64,000 bases of DNA from Bacillota bacterium. GTDB lineage: Bacteria; Bacillota; Clostridia; DSM-8532. Under the pieces are notes generated by a model that saw nothing but the letters and a program-made list of their open reading frames with translations, was not told the DNA's origin and did not search any database. The stretch is taken from positions 62,001 through 126,000 of the forward strand of contig JAEYOK010000027.1 of NCBI GenBank assembly GCA_023411795.1, given 5' to 3'. The first letter of the stretch is position 1. Each line of letters starts with the position of its first letter. A program made the position numbers and the translations under genes. Positions 8,367-16,783 of the stretch are shown here, piece after piece.

Positions 8367-10529
8367 ATGACTGACCTTTTTGAACTATACAGAATCGCAG
8401 TTGAGAGCTCCTTTAAAGAGAGTTTTGAAAAATATAAGGACAAAAGAATCATACTCTATGGGACCGGTGATATTGCCCGTTTTATTATGGACAAGTATTC
8501 GGACTACAATATTATTGGTTTTTTGGATGGAAGCAGAAGCCACGGTGTAAAGCTGGGCAAGAGAATACTTTCTTATGAAGAAGCTGTACAGCAACATCCT
8601 GATATTATTATTGTCGCAGCTAAAAAAGAGCATTTAAAAATGATTTACGACAGAATCTGTTATATGTGTTATACAAATAATATTCAGCTATATTCCATAG
8701 ATGGAAGAAATCTCTTTACCGTTTTTGGATATGGCGGGCTGTCAGCCAAACAGGAATCGTTCGGTGAATTAAGTGAATCCATGCTTAAGGAGGAGATTCT
8801 TAAGCATGATATTATATGCTTTGAGGTTTTTGATGTGCTCCTCATACGAAAAACGCTTATAAAGGCAGATTTATATAAGATAATAGAAGACAGGCTATGC
8901 AAGAAAGGAATAAACATCCCTGAATATAGCGATCTAAGGCATGGGCTTGAGAATGAGGTGATGTCAGCAGGCGGTAATATTTATGACATCTACGAAAAGT
9001 TGGCAGCCCGTGCAGGAATGAATCGGGAAACAGCCGAGACAGCGTTGGAGACTGAGCTTGCTGTCGAAAATGATTTATTGTGCTGCCGGGACAAAATGAA
9101 GGAATTGCTATTGTTTGCGGTTAACAGCGGAAAAAAAATATACCTTCTCTCCGACACATATTTCCCTTCCGATATTTTAAGGAGAATATTGAATAAGCAT
9201 GGAGTCACACAATATGATGGCATGTTTCTATCATCCGAATATAAGACAGCAGAAACACAAGAATTATATGGCATTTTTAAATCCATAGTAAAAGGACATT
9301 CATACCTCAATATAATTGCAACCAAGGATAGCGATGATTATTACTCAGTCGAAGATATGGATATCTTTGAAATACCACGCCCCTACGACCTACTTCTTAT
9401 GTCCTCATACAGGAATCTCAAATATAGTTTTAACTCTATAAATCATCGTTCCATGGTCGGTTTGCTTTCCTCAAGGCTGTTTTCCAATCCCTTTGCATTA
9501 TACAGAAAGGCAGGACGTCCTGAGATAAATAGTATATATGATTTCGGTTATACATTTATTGCTCCGTCTTTAGCAAAATATGTACTTTGGATTATTGATA
9601 CTGTTAAAGAAGGACAATATGATAATGTGCTTTTTGCTGCTCGTGACGGATTTATTACATATAAACTATATAACATAGCACAACAAGAGCTTGACATTAA
9701 GCTACCAGAAGGTATTTATTTTCAGACCTCTCGAAATTTATGTATTAATTCGGCTGTAGAAGATGAAAACGATATTCAATGGATTGCGGGTATACCCCAT
9801 GCTTACTCTCCTGAGTTAATGTTAATGCAAAGATTCAGTCTTACTGAAAAGGATATCATTCAATATGATGAGAGCAGATTTACGGATGTAGTATCATATG
9901 CCTTACATCACAAGGATAGTATTCTTGAAAATGCTAATATGGTACGGATGAACTATTTAAAATATATGGAATCGATCGGACTAAAAAAGAATAAAAACTA
10001 TGCATTTGTTGATTTTGTATCGTCTGGTACCTGCCAGCAGATGCTTAACAGATTTGTACCCTTCAATATTGACGGCTTATATTTTTGCAGATATGTTATA
10101 AATAATGATCTAAAGGAAGACCTGGTTATGAAAGCCATGTTCCAGAATCTATCGGAATCGAACATGTTTTGCAGCTATTCTTTTCACAATTATATGTTTT
10201 TGGAAACTATGATGACTTCACTAGTGCCTTCAATAGTTAGTATGAATGAGAATGGATTACCGATATACGCCAAGGAAACCCGAAGTAACGAAGAACTTAA
10301 TTATGTTATTGATATTCATAAGGCAGTAGAGGATTATTTCAATGATTTTATTCAGAATCTTTACGCTAAAGATTCTGAAATTAATAAGCATTTTGTAGAT
10401 TCTATACTAAGTTATAGGGAACATGAATTTACAAATGAACATTGTGATTTCTTTAATGATTTATACTTGTTTGAGGATCTGGGTAAAGGAAGAATTCCAG
10501 TATATAGAAAAACTATGGGTGGATCATAA
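8367..10529 (+). CDS. Rossmann-like module, degenerate HAD domain and COG5610-type domain
   Basis: This is a 720-residue protein. I place the start at the ATG at 8367, because the TTG at 8355 lies inside the TTGGAGG ribosome site. Residues about 20-115 are the short Rossmann-like module (RIILYGTGDIARFIM, GFLDGSRSHGVKLG). Residues about 140-330 align with the HAD domain of the 12186-15404 protein, but the nucleophile motif is CFEVFDVLL, with Glu where the first Asp should be, and the last acidic motif is ATKDSDDYY rather than GDNxxxD; it is probably catalytically dead. The C-terminal 340 residues are the COG5610-type domain (VLFAARDGFITYKLY near residue 420, FQTSRNLCINSA). Function is unknown; a structural or regulatory role in glycan assembly is possible. 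Confidence 0.7.
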   Translation: MTDLFELYRIAVESSFKESFEKYKDKRIILYGTGDIARFIMDKYSDYNIIGFLDGSRSHGVKLGKRILSYEEAVQQHPDIIIVAAKKEHLKMIYDRICYMCYTNNIQLYSIDGRNLFTVFGYGGLSAKQESFGELSESMLKEEILKHDIICFEVFDVLLIRKTLIKADLYKIIEDRLCKKGINIPEYSDLRHGLENEVMSAGGNIYDIYEKLAARAGMNRETAETALETELAVENDLLCCRDKMKELLLFAVNSGKKIYLLSDTYFPSDILRRILNKHGVTQYDGMFLSSEYKTAETQELYGIFKSIVKGHSYLNIIATKDSDDYYSVEDMDIFEIPRPYDLLLMSSYRNLKYSFNSINHRSMVGLLSSRLFSNPFALYRKAGRPEINSIYDFGYTFIAPSLAKYVLWIIDTVKEGQYDNVLFAARDGFITYKLYNIAQQELDIKLPEGIYFQTSRNLCINSAVEDENDIQWIAGIPHAYSPELMLMQRFSLTEKDIIQYDESRFTDVVSYALHHKDSILENANMVRMNYLKYMESIGLKKNKNYAFVDFVSSGTCQQMLNRFVPFNIDGLYFCRYVINNDLKEDLVMKAMFQNLSESNMFCSYSFHNYMFLETMMTSLVPSIVSMNENGLPIYAKETRSNEELNYVIDIHKAVEDYFNDFIQNLYAKDSEINKHFVDSILSYREHEFTNEHCDFFNDLYLFEDLGKGRIPVYRKTMGGS

Positions 10530-12170
10530 ATGGCTATATTTAATTCTGAAAGAAATATCCATGAGGAAAACTTAAAAGAATTAACAGCAGTTGAAAAAGT
10601 CATATGTGATTACATTGCTCAGAATGGCTCCGATAATTATGACACTTTGATTTCTGCAGATGATAGATGGAAAGTATTCTATCATTTATCGGGTATGAGA
10701 AAATCGCTGCTTAATTGGTATGAGTTTAAAAAAGATTCGTCATTGCTTGAGGTTGGCGGAAGTTTTGGCGCTCTGACAGGGCTATTCTGTGACAGATGCA
10801 GAGAAGTTACATCTGTCGAACGCTTCCTGCACAAGGCTGAGCAGATATATGAACGGCACAAAAACAGAGATAACCTTACCGTATATGCTGGCAGGATTGA
10901 AGATGTTCAGTTCAAAGATAAGTTCGACTATATAACAGTTATAGGAACACTCGAATATATAGCTAAAGGAAAGCCTGACAGAAGCATATACTCTGATTAT
11001 CTCAAGAAACTTAAAGGATTGCTTAAGCCCGGAGGGAAAATTCTTCTCGCTGTTGAAAATAGATACGGATTAAGGTATTTTTGCGGCGCTCCCAATCCCC
11101 ATACCGGAGTACCATTCTCGGGAATTAATGGATATCCCCACAGCAATGATGGATATTCATTCAGCAAAAAAGAAATAACCGATGTTATTGAAACCGCAGG
11201 TTTTAAGTATATGAAATTTTACTATCCCCTGCCTGATTATAAGCTTCCCCAGTTAATATACTCACAGGATTATATACCTCAAGCTAGTATTCGGGAAAGA
11301 GTAATCCCTTATTATTTGAACCCCTCATCTTTATTGGCATATGAGAATGATTTATATGATGATGTCATTGAAAACAAGGTTTTGGACTTCTTTTCAAACT
11401 CGTTCTTAATTGAATGCTCTGATTCTGAATATTTCTGTGATGTTGTTTATGCGGCACTTTCCACCGACAGAGGACGTGAAGATGGTTTTGCCACTACTAT
11501 CCACAGTACAGACATCGCAAAGAAAACGGCTCTTTACCCTGAGGGAATTAGACGGCTGGAAACTATTACAAGAAACCATAAAGAGCTTGAAGACCGGAAC
11601 ATAAAAGTTGTTGAATCTAAACTCTCTGATAACGCCCTCCTTATGCCGTATATTCATGATGATACTTTATCGGATTACTTGAAAAAAATTATTAAGGTGG
11701 ATAAAGATACGTTTGTATACCTATTTGACAAGCTTTTTGAGTGTATCCTGAAATCGTCAGGACATGTTTCAAAAGAGCATATTAAACTAAATTGTAAAGA
11801 TTATTCTATAGATTTTGGCACTATATTGGAAAAAGCATACATTGATATGATTCCCATAAACTGCTTTTATCGCAAAGGAGATTTCATTTTCTTTGATCAG
11901 GAGTTCACAAGAGAGTTTTATCCGGCAAAATATGTGCTTTTCAGAGCATTAAAATATACCTATCACTTTATAAAAGAGGCAGATAATTTAATCACGCTGG
12001 AGTCGATGAAAAATAGGTATGGACTGTCCGGTTTATGGGACCTATTTGAAGAAGAAGAATATAACTTTGTTTCACAGAACAGGAAGTATGATGTAAACAG
12101 AGGTTTTTTCTCCCGTGCATATGTAGACAAAGAAAAAATTTATAGAAATGCTTTGGATTTATTGAAGTAA
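10530..12170 (+). CDS. Class I SAM-dependent methyltransferase with C-terminal extension
   Basis: This is a 546-residue protein whose ATG directly abuts the previous stop codon (TAAATG), with GGGTGGA just upstream. Residues about 60-220 form a class I methyltransferase: SLLEVGGSFGALTGLFCDR is the SAM loop, YITVIGTLEYI is motif II/III, and LLKPGGKILLAVENRYGL is the post-core segment typical of Methyltransf_11/23 proteins. Residues about 330-546 are not part of a usual methyltransferase. That half includes ALLMPYIHDDTLSDYL and GDFIFFDQEFTREFYPAKY, faintly reminiscent of phosphotransferase-like kinase folds, but I cannot assign it. The likely target is a sugar hydroxyl or lipid-linked intermediate of the cluster's glycan (inference). 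Confidence 0.75.
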   Translation: MAIFNSERNIHEENLKELTAVEKVICDYIAQNGSDNYDTLISADDRWKVFYHLSGMRKSLLNWYEFKKDSSLLEVGGSFGALTGLFCDRCREVTSVERFLHKAEQIYERHKNRDNLTVYAGRIEDVQFKDKFDYITVIGTLEYIAKGKPDRSIYSDYLKKLKGLLKPGGKILLAVENRYGLRYFCGAPNPHTGVPFSGINGYPHSNDGYSFSKKEITDVIETAGFKYMKFYYPLPDYKLPQLIYSQDYIPQASIRERVIPYYLNPSSLLAYENDLYDDVIENKVLDFFSNSFLIECSDSEYFCDVVYAALSTDRGREDGFATTIHSTDIAKKTALYPEGIRRLETITRNHKELEDRNIKVVESKLSDNALLMPYIHDDTLSDYLKKIIKVDKDTFVYLFDKLFECILKSSGHVSKEHIKLNCKDYSIDFGTILEKAYIDMIPINCFYRKGDFIFFDQEFTREFYPAKYVLFRALKYTYHFIKEADNLITLESMKNRYGLSGLWDLFEEEEYNFVSQNRKYDVNRGFFSRAYVDKEKIYRNALDLLK

Positions 12171-12185
12171 AAGAGGAGAAATGTC

Positions 12186-15100
12186 ATGAATACTAGCAAG
12201 CTCATATCAATTGTTATTCCTGTATATAATACTGAGATCTATCTGGAGAGGTGTTTGCAAAGTCTGATAAACCAGACTTACCGCAATCTCCAGATTATTG
12301 TAGTCAATGATGCTTCACCGGGAAATGTTAATGAAATTATGGAGCATTATCAAACCATAGATAATCGTATCGTATATATAGAGCACAAAAAAAACATTGG
12401 AGTCTTTAAGGCCAGAATTTCGGGCTTGCAGGCGGCAAACGGAGAATATATCTCATTTGTCGACAGCGACGATTATATAGGAACTGATTATTACCGTTTA
12501 TTAATTTCTGAAGCAGAAAAAAGTCAGGCTGACATGGTTTTTTCCAGAACCGTACTAGTAGGTCAGGAGAAAACCGTCTTTGGAATGCATGAAGTAGCAT
12601 TCCCAAATGAAATTATTGACGGTGAAAGTATCTTTTTAGATTTTTTTCTTGCTCAGGAAGGAAGATGCTACAATTGGCATACCTTATGGAACAAGCTATA
12701 TAAAAAGACCCTATGGGATAAATGCCTTATCTTTTTTGATCAATACAAAGAACATATTAATATGATGGAAGATATAGCCTGCTCCTTTCCCTTATTTTAT
12801 TATGCCCGAAAAATAAGCAAGGTTGAAAATAGTGTTTATTATTATTGCCAGAATACCGGAAGTGCTACTGATGCTAAGACAGCATCATTTGAAAAGCTTA
12901 AGAAAAATCTTGCTGACACATTCAGAATATTTGAAATAGTCGAAGAATTTTTAAAATCAATCAATGCTTCTGATAAGGTATTCAGCAAATATTATGATTT
13001 CAGGAACTACTATATAAGAGATTGGAAGAATGGTATAGAGTTTTTCAACGACTCCGAAGAAAGAAAGGTACTTACCGGTATGATTACATCCACATATGGT
13101 GAAATAGGTAATTATATATTGGATGACAGGTTCTTCAGATCAGTGCGAACAATCTGGAATGATGATATAGAAGAGATAAAGAAGAAAATCTGTAATCCTG
13201 AATATGAATATATAAGCTTTGATATTTTTGATACTTTAGTCACAAGACCATTTTACAGACCTAGTGACTTATTCCATCTACTAGACAAACTTTTCGAGAA
13301 GATTTACAAAGCAAAATTAAGTTTCCACCAAATCAGAATAGATGGAGAGATAAGTGCAAGAGTAAATCTGCAAAAAAGCAGCTTAGGTTTCCAAGATATT
13401 ACTATAGATGAGATATATGATAGTATCAGTGAAATATACGGAATACCAGCAAACATTTGTTCAGCTTTGAGAGAAGAAGAGAAAAGACTTGAAATCTTCT
13501 TTTGCACCATCAGGAAAACTACAAAAGAGCTGTTTGACCTTGCTAAATATTCAGGTAAAAAAATAATTCTTGTATCGGATATGTACCTCGACAAGAGTAC
13601 TATTGAAAGCATTCTTCATAAAAATGGGTATACAGGTTACGAACGAATATTCCTTTCATCAGAAGAGCGGCTTCTTAAGCATACGGGAGACCTTTTCAAA
13701 AAAGTTCTTGGCGTTCTGAAGGTTGATGGAAGCAAAATCCTCCATATAGGTGATAACCATTACTGCGATGTGACCAAAGCGAATGAAGCCGGCTTACACA
13801 CAGTATATCTACCACGGACGATCAACGTTTTTGAAAACAAAGTAAAAGAGCTTGATACCAGAGAATGCAGTACTCTTGCACAAAATGTCAGCGGTGTAAT
13901 ACTTGATGGAAGCAGGTTTCTTGAGTCAGTTGGGTACGGCTCAATGATAGCAATTGTAGCAAACCATTACTTCGATAATCCGTTCCGTCCTTTTAACAGT
14001 GAGAGCGATTATAATGCTGATCCATACTTTATAGGGTATTATGCTTTGGGGATGCATTTGGCGGGTTTAATAAACTGGATATTACAGCAATCTTACGTTT
14101 ATAAAAGAATCCTGTTTATGGCGCGTGATGGTTTTCTTGTAAAGCAGGCATATGATATATGGACTGCGTCTATGGACAATACCCCTGTATCGGATTATGT
14201 CTATGCTTCGCGGAAAATGCTTCTCCCAGCATCTATTGAAAATACTGCTGATTTTTTTAATCTGCCTATTGTATATAGCAGTTACAATGCCATATCAATT
14301 CTTGAGTTATTGGACTTCTGCACAAATGATACGTCTGAAGAAATACGCAGTGCTATTTTTGAAGAAAACAAGATTCAGGAAAACCTAAATTTCAAGACGA
14401 AGAATGAATATTTTGAATTTATGAAATTCTATTTAAAATATTTCTATAATGAGGAAAAGCATAATGACTCAAAACAGTTATTAAAAGAATACTATGACGG
14501 GATCAGTAACGCAGACATTATATTTGATATAGGCTACACAGGCAGTGTACCGTATGCATTTAAGCAGATTTCAGGTAAATCTATTGACGCTTTATTTGTA
14601 TATAGCAGTATTGCGAAGACTTCACAAATGAGTCGCAAGGGCAATTTCAAAATCAAAACTTTCTATGATTTTACTCCTGAGGTCCCAATGTTGTTGAGAG
14701 AGCATGTCTTATCCGCTCCTCACCCTTCATGTATAGGATTAAATCAAAAAAGTGATAAGATTATACCCATCTTCGAGGATACAGAAAAATCCTATACCGA
14801 TACTTTCGTCATAAACAGGCTACATGAGGGGGCATTACAGTTTATTAAGGATTTCTCAGGGTATTTCAGGGATTATCTTGATTATACCATGTTTAAAAGC
14901 TATGAGGTTTCCATGCCATTTGAAGCTTTCCTCAGAATTCCTACAGGCAAGGACTTACAAATATTTGAAAGCTCCTATTTTGAGGATAAGGTTTATGGAC
15001 GGCAAAATGCTATTAATATTGCAAGATATATAGAAAACTATTACAAGTCATTGCCTCAGTATACCAGTAATAATATGGTAGAATCCCTAAGAGATTCTTT

Positions 15101-15404
15101 GATTGATAACATAAAATATAACCGCAAGCTAGTTTGCTTTGGTACAGGGAAAAAATGTAGAGAATTTTTATCCGAATATCCCGATATCCCTGTGAGCTTT
15201 TTCTTGGATAATGATAGAAAATTAGCCGGTACTTATTTGAATAATAAAGAGATACGGCATCCTGAGCAAGTTGATAACTGGAACAGCATTTATATAATAA
15301 TTACTACGTATTATAGTTCCGAGATTGAAAAGCAGCTAAGAAACCTTGGTCTGGAAAAATACAAAAACTTTATTAGTTTTCAGGAGTTATTTGGCATTGC
15401 ATAA
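12186..15404 (+). CDS. Giant fusion: GT2 glycosyltransferase, HAD, COG5610-type and Rossmann-like module
   Basis: This 1072-residue protein has four recognisable parts. Residues 1-250 are a GT2 glycosyltransferase (ISIVIPVYNTEIYLERCL, IIVVNDASPGN, and the DxD-type SFVDSDDYI). Residues about 335-560 are a HAD phosphatase with intact motifs: SFDIFDTLVTR, ILVSDMYLD, and HIGDNHYCDVTKANEAG. Residues about 600-930 are the COG5610-type domain (ILFMARDGFLVKQAYDIW, VYASRKMLLPAS). Residues about 970-1072 are the short Rossmann-like module (KLVCFGTGKKCREFL, FFLDNDRKLAGTYL). It starts at an ATG behind AGAGGAG. It probably transfers a sugar and may process a phosphorylated intermediate; combining these parts in one chain is unusual. 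Confidence 0.8.
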   Translation: MNTSKLISIVIPVYNTEIYLERCLQSLINQTYRNLQIIVVNDASPGNVNEIMEHYQTIDNRIVYIEHKKNIGVFKARISGLQAANGEYISFVDSDDYIGTDYYRLLISEAEKSQADMVFSRTVLVGQEKTVFGMHEVAFPNEIIDGESIFLDFFLAQEGRCYNWHTLWNKLYKKTLWDKCLIFFDQYKEHINMMEDIACSFPLFYYARKISKVENSVYYYCQNTGSATDAKTASFEKLKKNLADTFRIFEIVEEFLKSINASDKVFSKYYDFRNYYIRDWKNGIEFFNDSEERKVLTGMITSTYGEIGNYILDDRFFRSVRTIWNDDIEEIKKKICNPEYEYISFDIFDTLVTRPFYRPSDLFHLLDKLFEKIYKAKLSFHQIRIDGEISARVNLQKSSLGFQDITIDEIYDSISEIYGIPANICSALREEEKRLEIFFCTIRKTTKELFDLAKYSGKKIILVSDMYLDKSTIESILHKNGYTGYERIFLSSEERLLKHTGDLFKKVLGVLKVDGSKILHIGDNHYCDVTKANEAGLHTVYLPRTINVFENKVKELDTRECSTLAQNVSGVILDGSRFLESVGYGSMIAIVANHYFDNPFRPFNSESDYNADPYFIGYYALGMHLAGLINWILQQSYVYKRILFMARDGFLVKQAYDIWTASMDNTPVSDYVYASRKMLLPASIENTADFFNLPIVYSSYNAISILELLDFCTNDTSEEIRSAIFEENKIQENLNFKTKNEYFEFMKFYLKYFYNEEKHNDSKQLLKEYYDGISNADIIFDIGYTGSVPYAFKQISGKSIDALFVYSSIAKTSQMSRKGNFKIKTFYDFTPEVPMLLREHVLSAPHPSCIGLNQKSDKIIPIFEDTEKSYTDTFVINRLHEGALQFIKDFSGYFRDYLDYTMFKSYEVSMPFEAFLRIPTGKDLQIFESSYFEDKVYGRQNAINIARYIENYYKSLPQYTSNNMVESLRDSLIDNIKYNRKLVCFGTGKKCREFLSEYPDIPVSFFLDNDRKLAGTYLNNKEIRHPEQVDNWNSIYIIITTYYSSEIEKQLRNLGLEKYKNFISFQELFGIA

Positions 15405-15433
15405 ATGAAAACATTAAAAAAGGAGAAATAATT

Positions 15434-15865
15434 ATGAAACCTTATAAAACTGGTTATATTGCGGGTGTTTTTGATTTATTTCACATAGGACACCTGAACC
15501 TTCTCCGAAAGGCAAAGGATAAATGTGAATACTTAATAGTGGGCATATTAACAGATGAACTGGTTCATCATTTTAAGAACAAGCTGCCTTTTATTAACCA
15601 GGATGACCGAAAAGAGATTGTACAGGCTATTAAATATGTTGATCAGACAGTTTTGGTTTCTTTTGATAATATCGATAAAATGAAAGCATGGGAATTATAT
15701 CATTTTGACTGCTTATTTTCCGGTGATGACTGGAGGAACGAGCCAAGCTGGGCTGCGGACAAAAAGAGACTGAATGAGGTTGGCTCAAACATCGAATTTT
15801 TCACATATACTCAAGGTATCAGCTCCACGCAAATTAGGAGCCAGATTCAAAATGAAAACAAATAG
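15434..15865 (+). CDS. tagD: TagD-like cytidylyltransferase
   Basis: This is a 143-residue protein of the small cytidylyltransferase family that includes glycerol-3-phosphate cytidylyltransferase (TagD, about 130 residues). The nucleotide-binding HxGH motif is present in AGVFDLFHIGHLNLLRKA and the second signature in GISSTQIRSQI; SGDDWRNE sits between. Such enzymes join CTP to a phospho-alcohol to make CDP-glycerol, CDP-ethanolamine or similar. As last gene of the plus-strand cluster, it could provide the activated donor for the LicD and TagB/F-like proteins upstream (inference). Glycerol phosphate versus ethanolamine phosphate cannot be decided from sequence. An AAAGGAGAAA site precedes the ATG. 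Confidence 0.78.
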   Translation: MKPYKTGYIAGVFDLFHIGHLNLLRKAKDKCEYLIVGILTDELVHHFKNKLPFINQDDRKEIVQAIKYVDQTVLVSFDNIDKMKAWELYHFDCLFSGDDWRNEPSWAADKKRLNEVGSNIEFFTYTQGISSTQIRSQIQNENK

Positions 15866-15890
15866 AAAGATATGAATATTTTCTTCACTC

Positions 15891-16613
15891 TTATCCAAAG
15901 ATCTGAGAGGTTTCTCTGGCATCAAGCATTGCCTTGAACATATAAAAATCTATCGCGGTCGTTACCTTTAGATTATCAGCAGAGCCTAATACCTGACGAA
16001 GTTTATGACCGTAATAACTCATAAGTGACGCTGTATCAATAAAGTTCATTTTATTTTCTGAATTTGCTTTTTTATGAACGGCTAATACATCCTTAATATA
16101 AAAGCTCTGGGGTGCCTTTGCTACTCTTGCAGTATTACGATCAATAACCTGATCTATAAAACCTTCACTATTAACAGTGACAACCGTTTCATACTGATAT
16201 GCGACAGTAACTCCGCTGCCATATTTTTTGACTGACTCGATATTTTGGGAAATCAGCTGTTGGTTTATCAAAGGCCTGACACCATCATGAAGCAGAACAA
16301 TATCATCATCCGAAAGGTCTACATTCTCTTCTATTTTTTTTAGTGCATTATAAATTGAACTCTGTACTGTTTCTCCGCCTTTAACAATCCACCTTACCTT
16401 TTTTATTCCAAAACGACATAATTCATTTTTAAGTGTTTCAATCCAGCTTTCAAGACATGCGACAACAATGAAATCAATATCTGGATGAAACTCAAAATGC
16501 TCTATCGTGTGTAATAAAATCGATTTGCCATGTAGCTCCAAAAATTGCTTCGGTTTGGTTTGACTATTCATGCGTACTCCGGTACCGCCTGCAAAAATAA
16601 CTGCTATATTCAA
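15891..16613 (-). CDS. TarI/IspD-family cytidylyltransferase
   Basis: This 240-residue protein transfers CMP from CTP to an alditol phosphate. The opening loop AVIFAGGTGVRMNSQTKPK and QFLELHGKSILLHTIEHFE fit the TarI (ribitol-5-phosphate) branch of the IspD superfamily better than classical IspD; LLHDGVRPLI, AKAPQSFYIKDVL and NLKVTTAIDFYMFK are also present. I start it at the TTG at 16613: the GAGAGG site is 11 bases before it, against 2 bases for the GTG at 16622, and relatives begin close to NIAVIFAGG. It runs towards tagD and is preceded by a sigma-28-like promoter. CDP-ribitol or a related donor for the neighbouring glycan enzymes is the probable product; a true IspD role in isoprenoid synthesis is less likely but open. 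Confidence 0.78.
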   Translation of the reverse strand: MNIAVIFAGGTGVRMNSQTKPKQFLELHGKSILLHTIEHFEFHPDIDFIVVACLESWIETLKNELCRFGIKKVRWIVKGGETVQSSIYNALKKIEENVDLSDDDIVLLHDGVRPLINQQLISQNIESVKKYGSGVTVAYQYETVVTVNSEGFIDQVIDRNTARVAKAPQSFYIKDVLAVHKKANSENKMNFIDTASLMSYYGHKLRQVLGSADNLKVTTAIDFYMFKAMLDARETSQIFG

Positions 16614-16659
16614 TAGTGACACAACCTCTCATTTTATTTAAGCAATTTCTCTATAATAC

Positions 16660-16686
16660 TTATCGGTAAATTCATTAAAAAACTTA
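16660..16686 (-). promoter_or_regulatory. Sigma-28-like promoter of the TarI-like gene
   Basis: On the minus strand the sequence reads TAAG, 15 bases, then ACCGATAA. The flagellar sigma factor (sigma-28/SigD) prefers TAAA, about 15 bases, GCCGATAA, so ten of twelve specified positions agree. It lies 46 bases before the chosen start codon and downstream of the chemotaxis gene's terminator, so the gene seems to be transcribed on its own. Confidence 0.5.
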
Positions 16687-16711
16687 TCCGGAACCATTTA
16701 CGTAACCCGCT

Positions 16712-16743
16712 AAAAAGGCCCCGGATTTCATCTCCGGAGCCTT
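16712..16743 (-). terminator. Intrinsic terminator of the chemotaxis receptor gene
   Basis: On the minus strand GGCTCCGGA, a short loop and TCCGGGGCC form a GC-rich hairpin followed directly by TTTTT. It begins about 40 bases after the stop of the methyl-accepting protein gene. Confidence 0.85.
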
Positions 16744-16783
16744 ACATCTTTCTCGGTTAACAATACCATCCTAATCACAAAGT

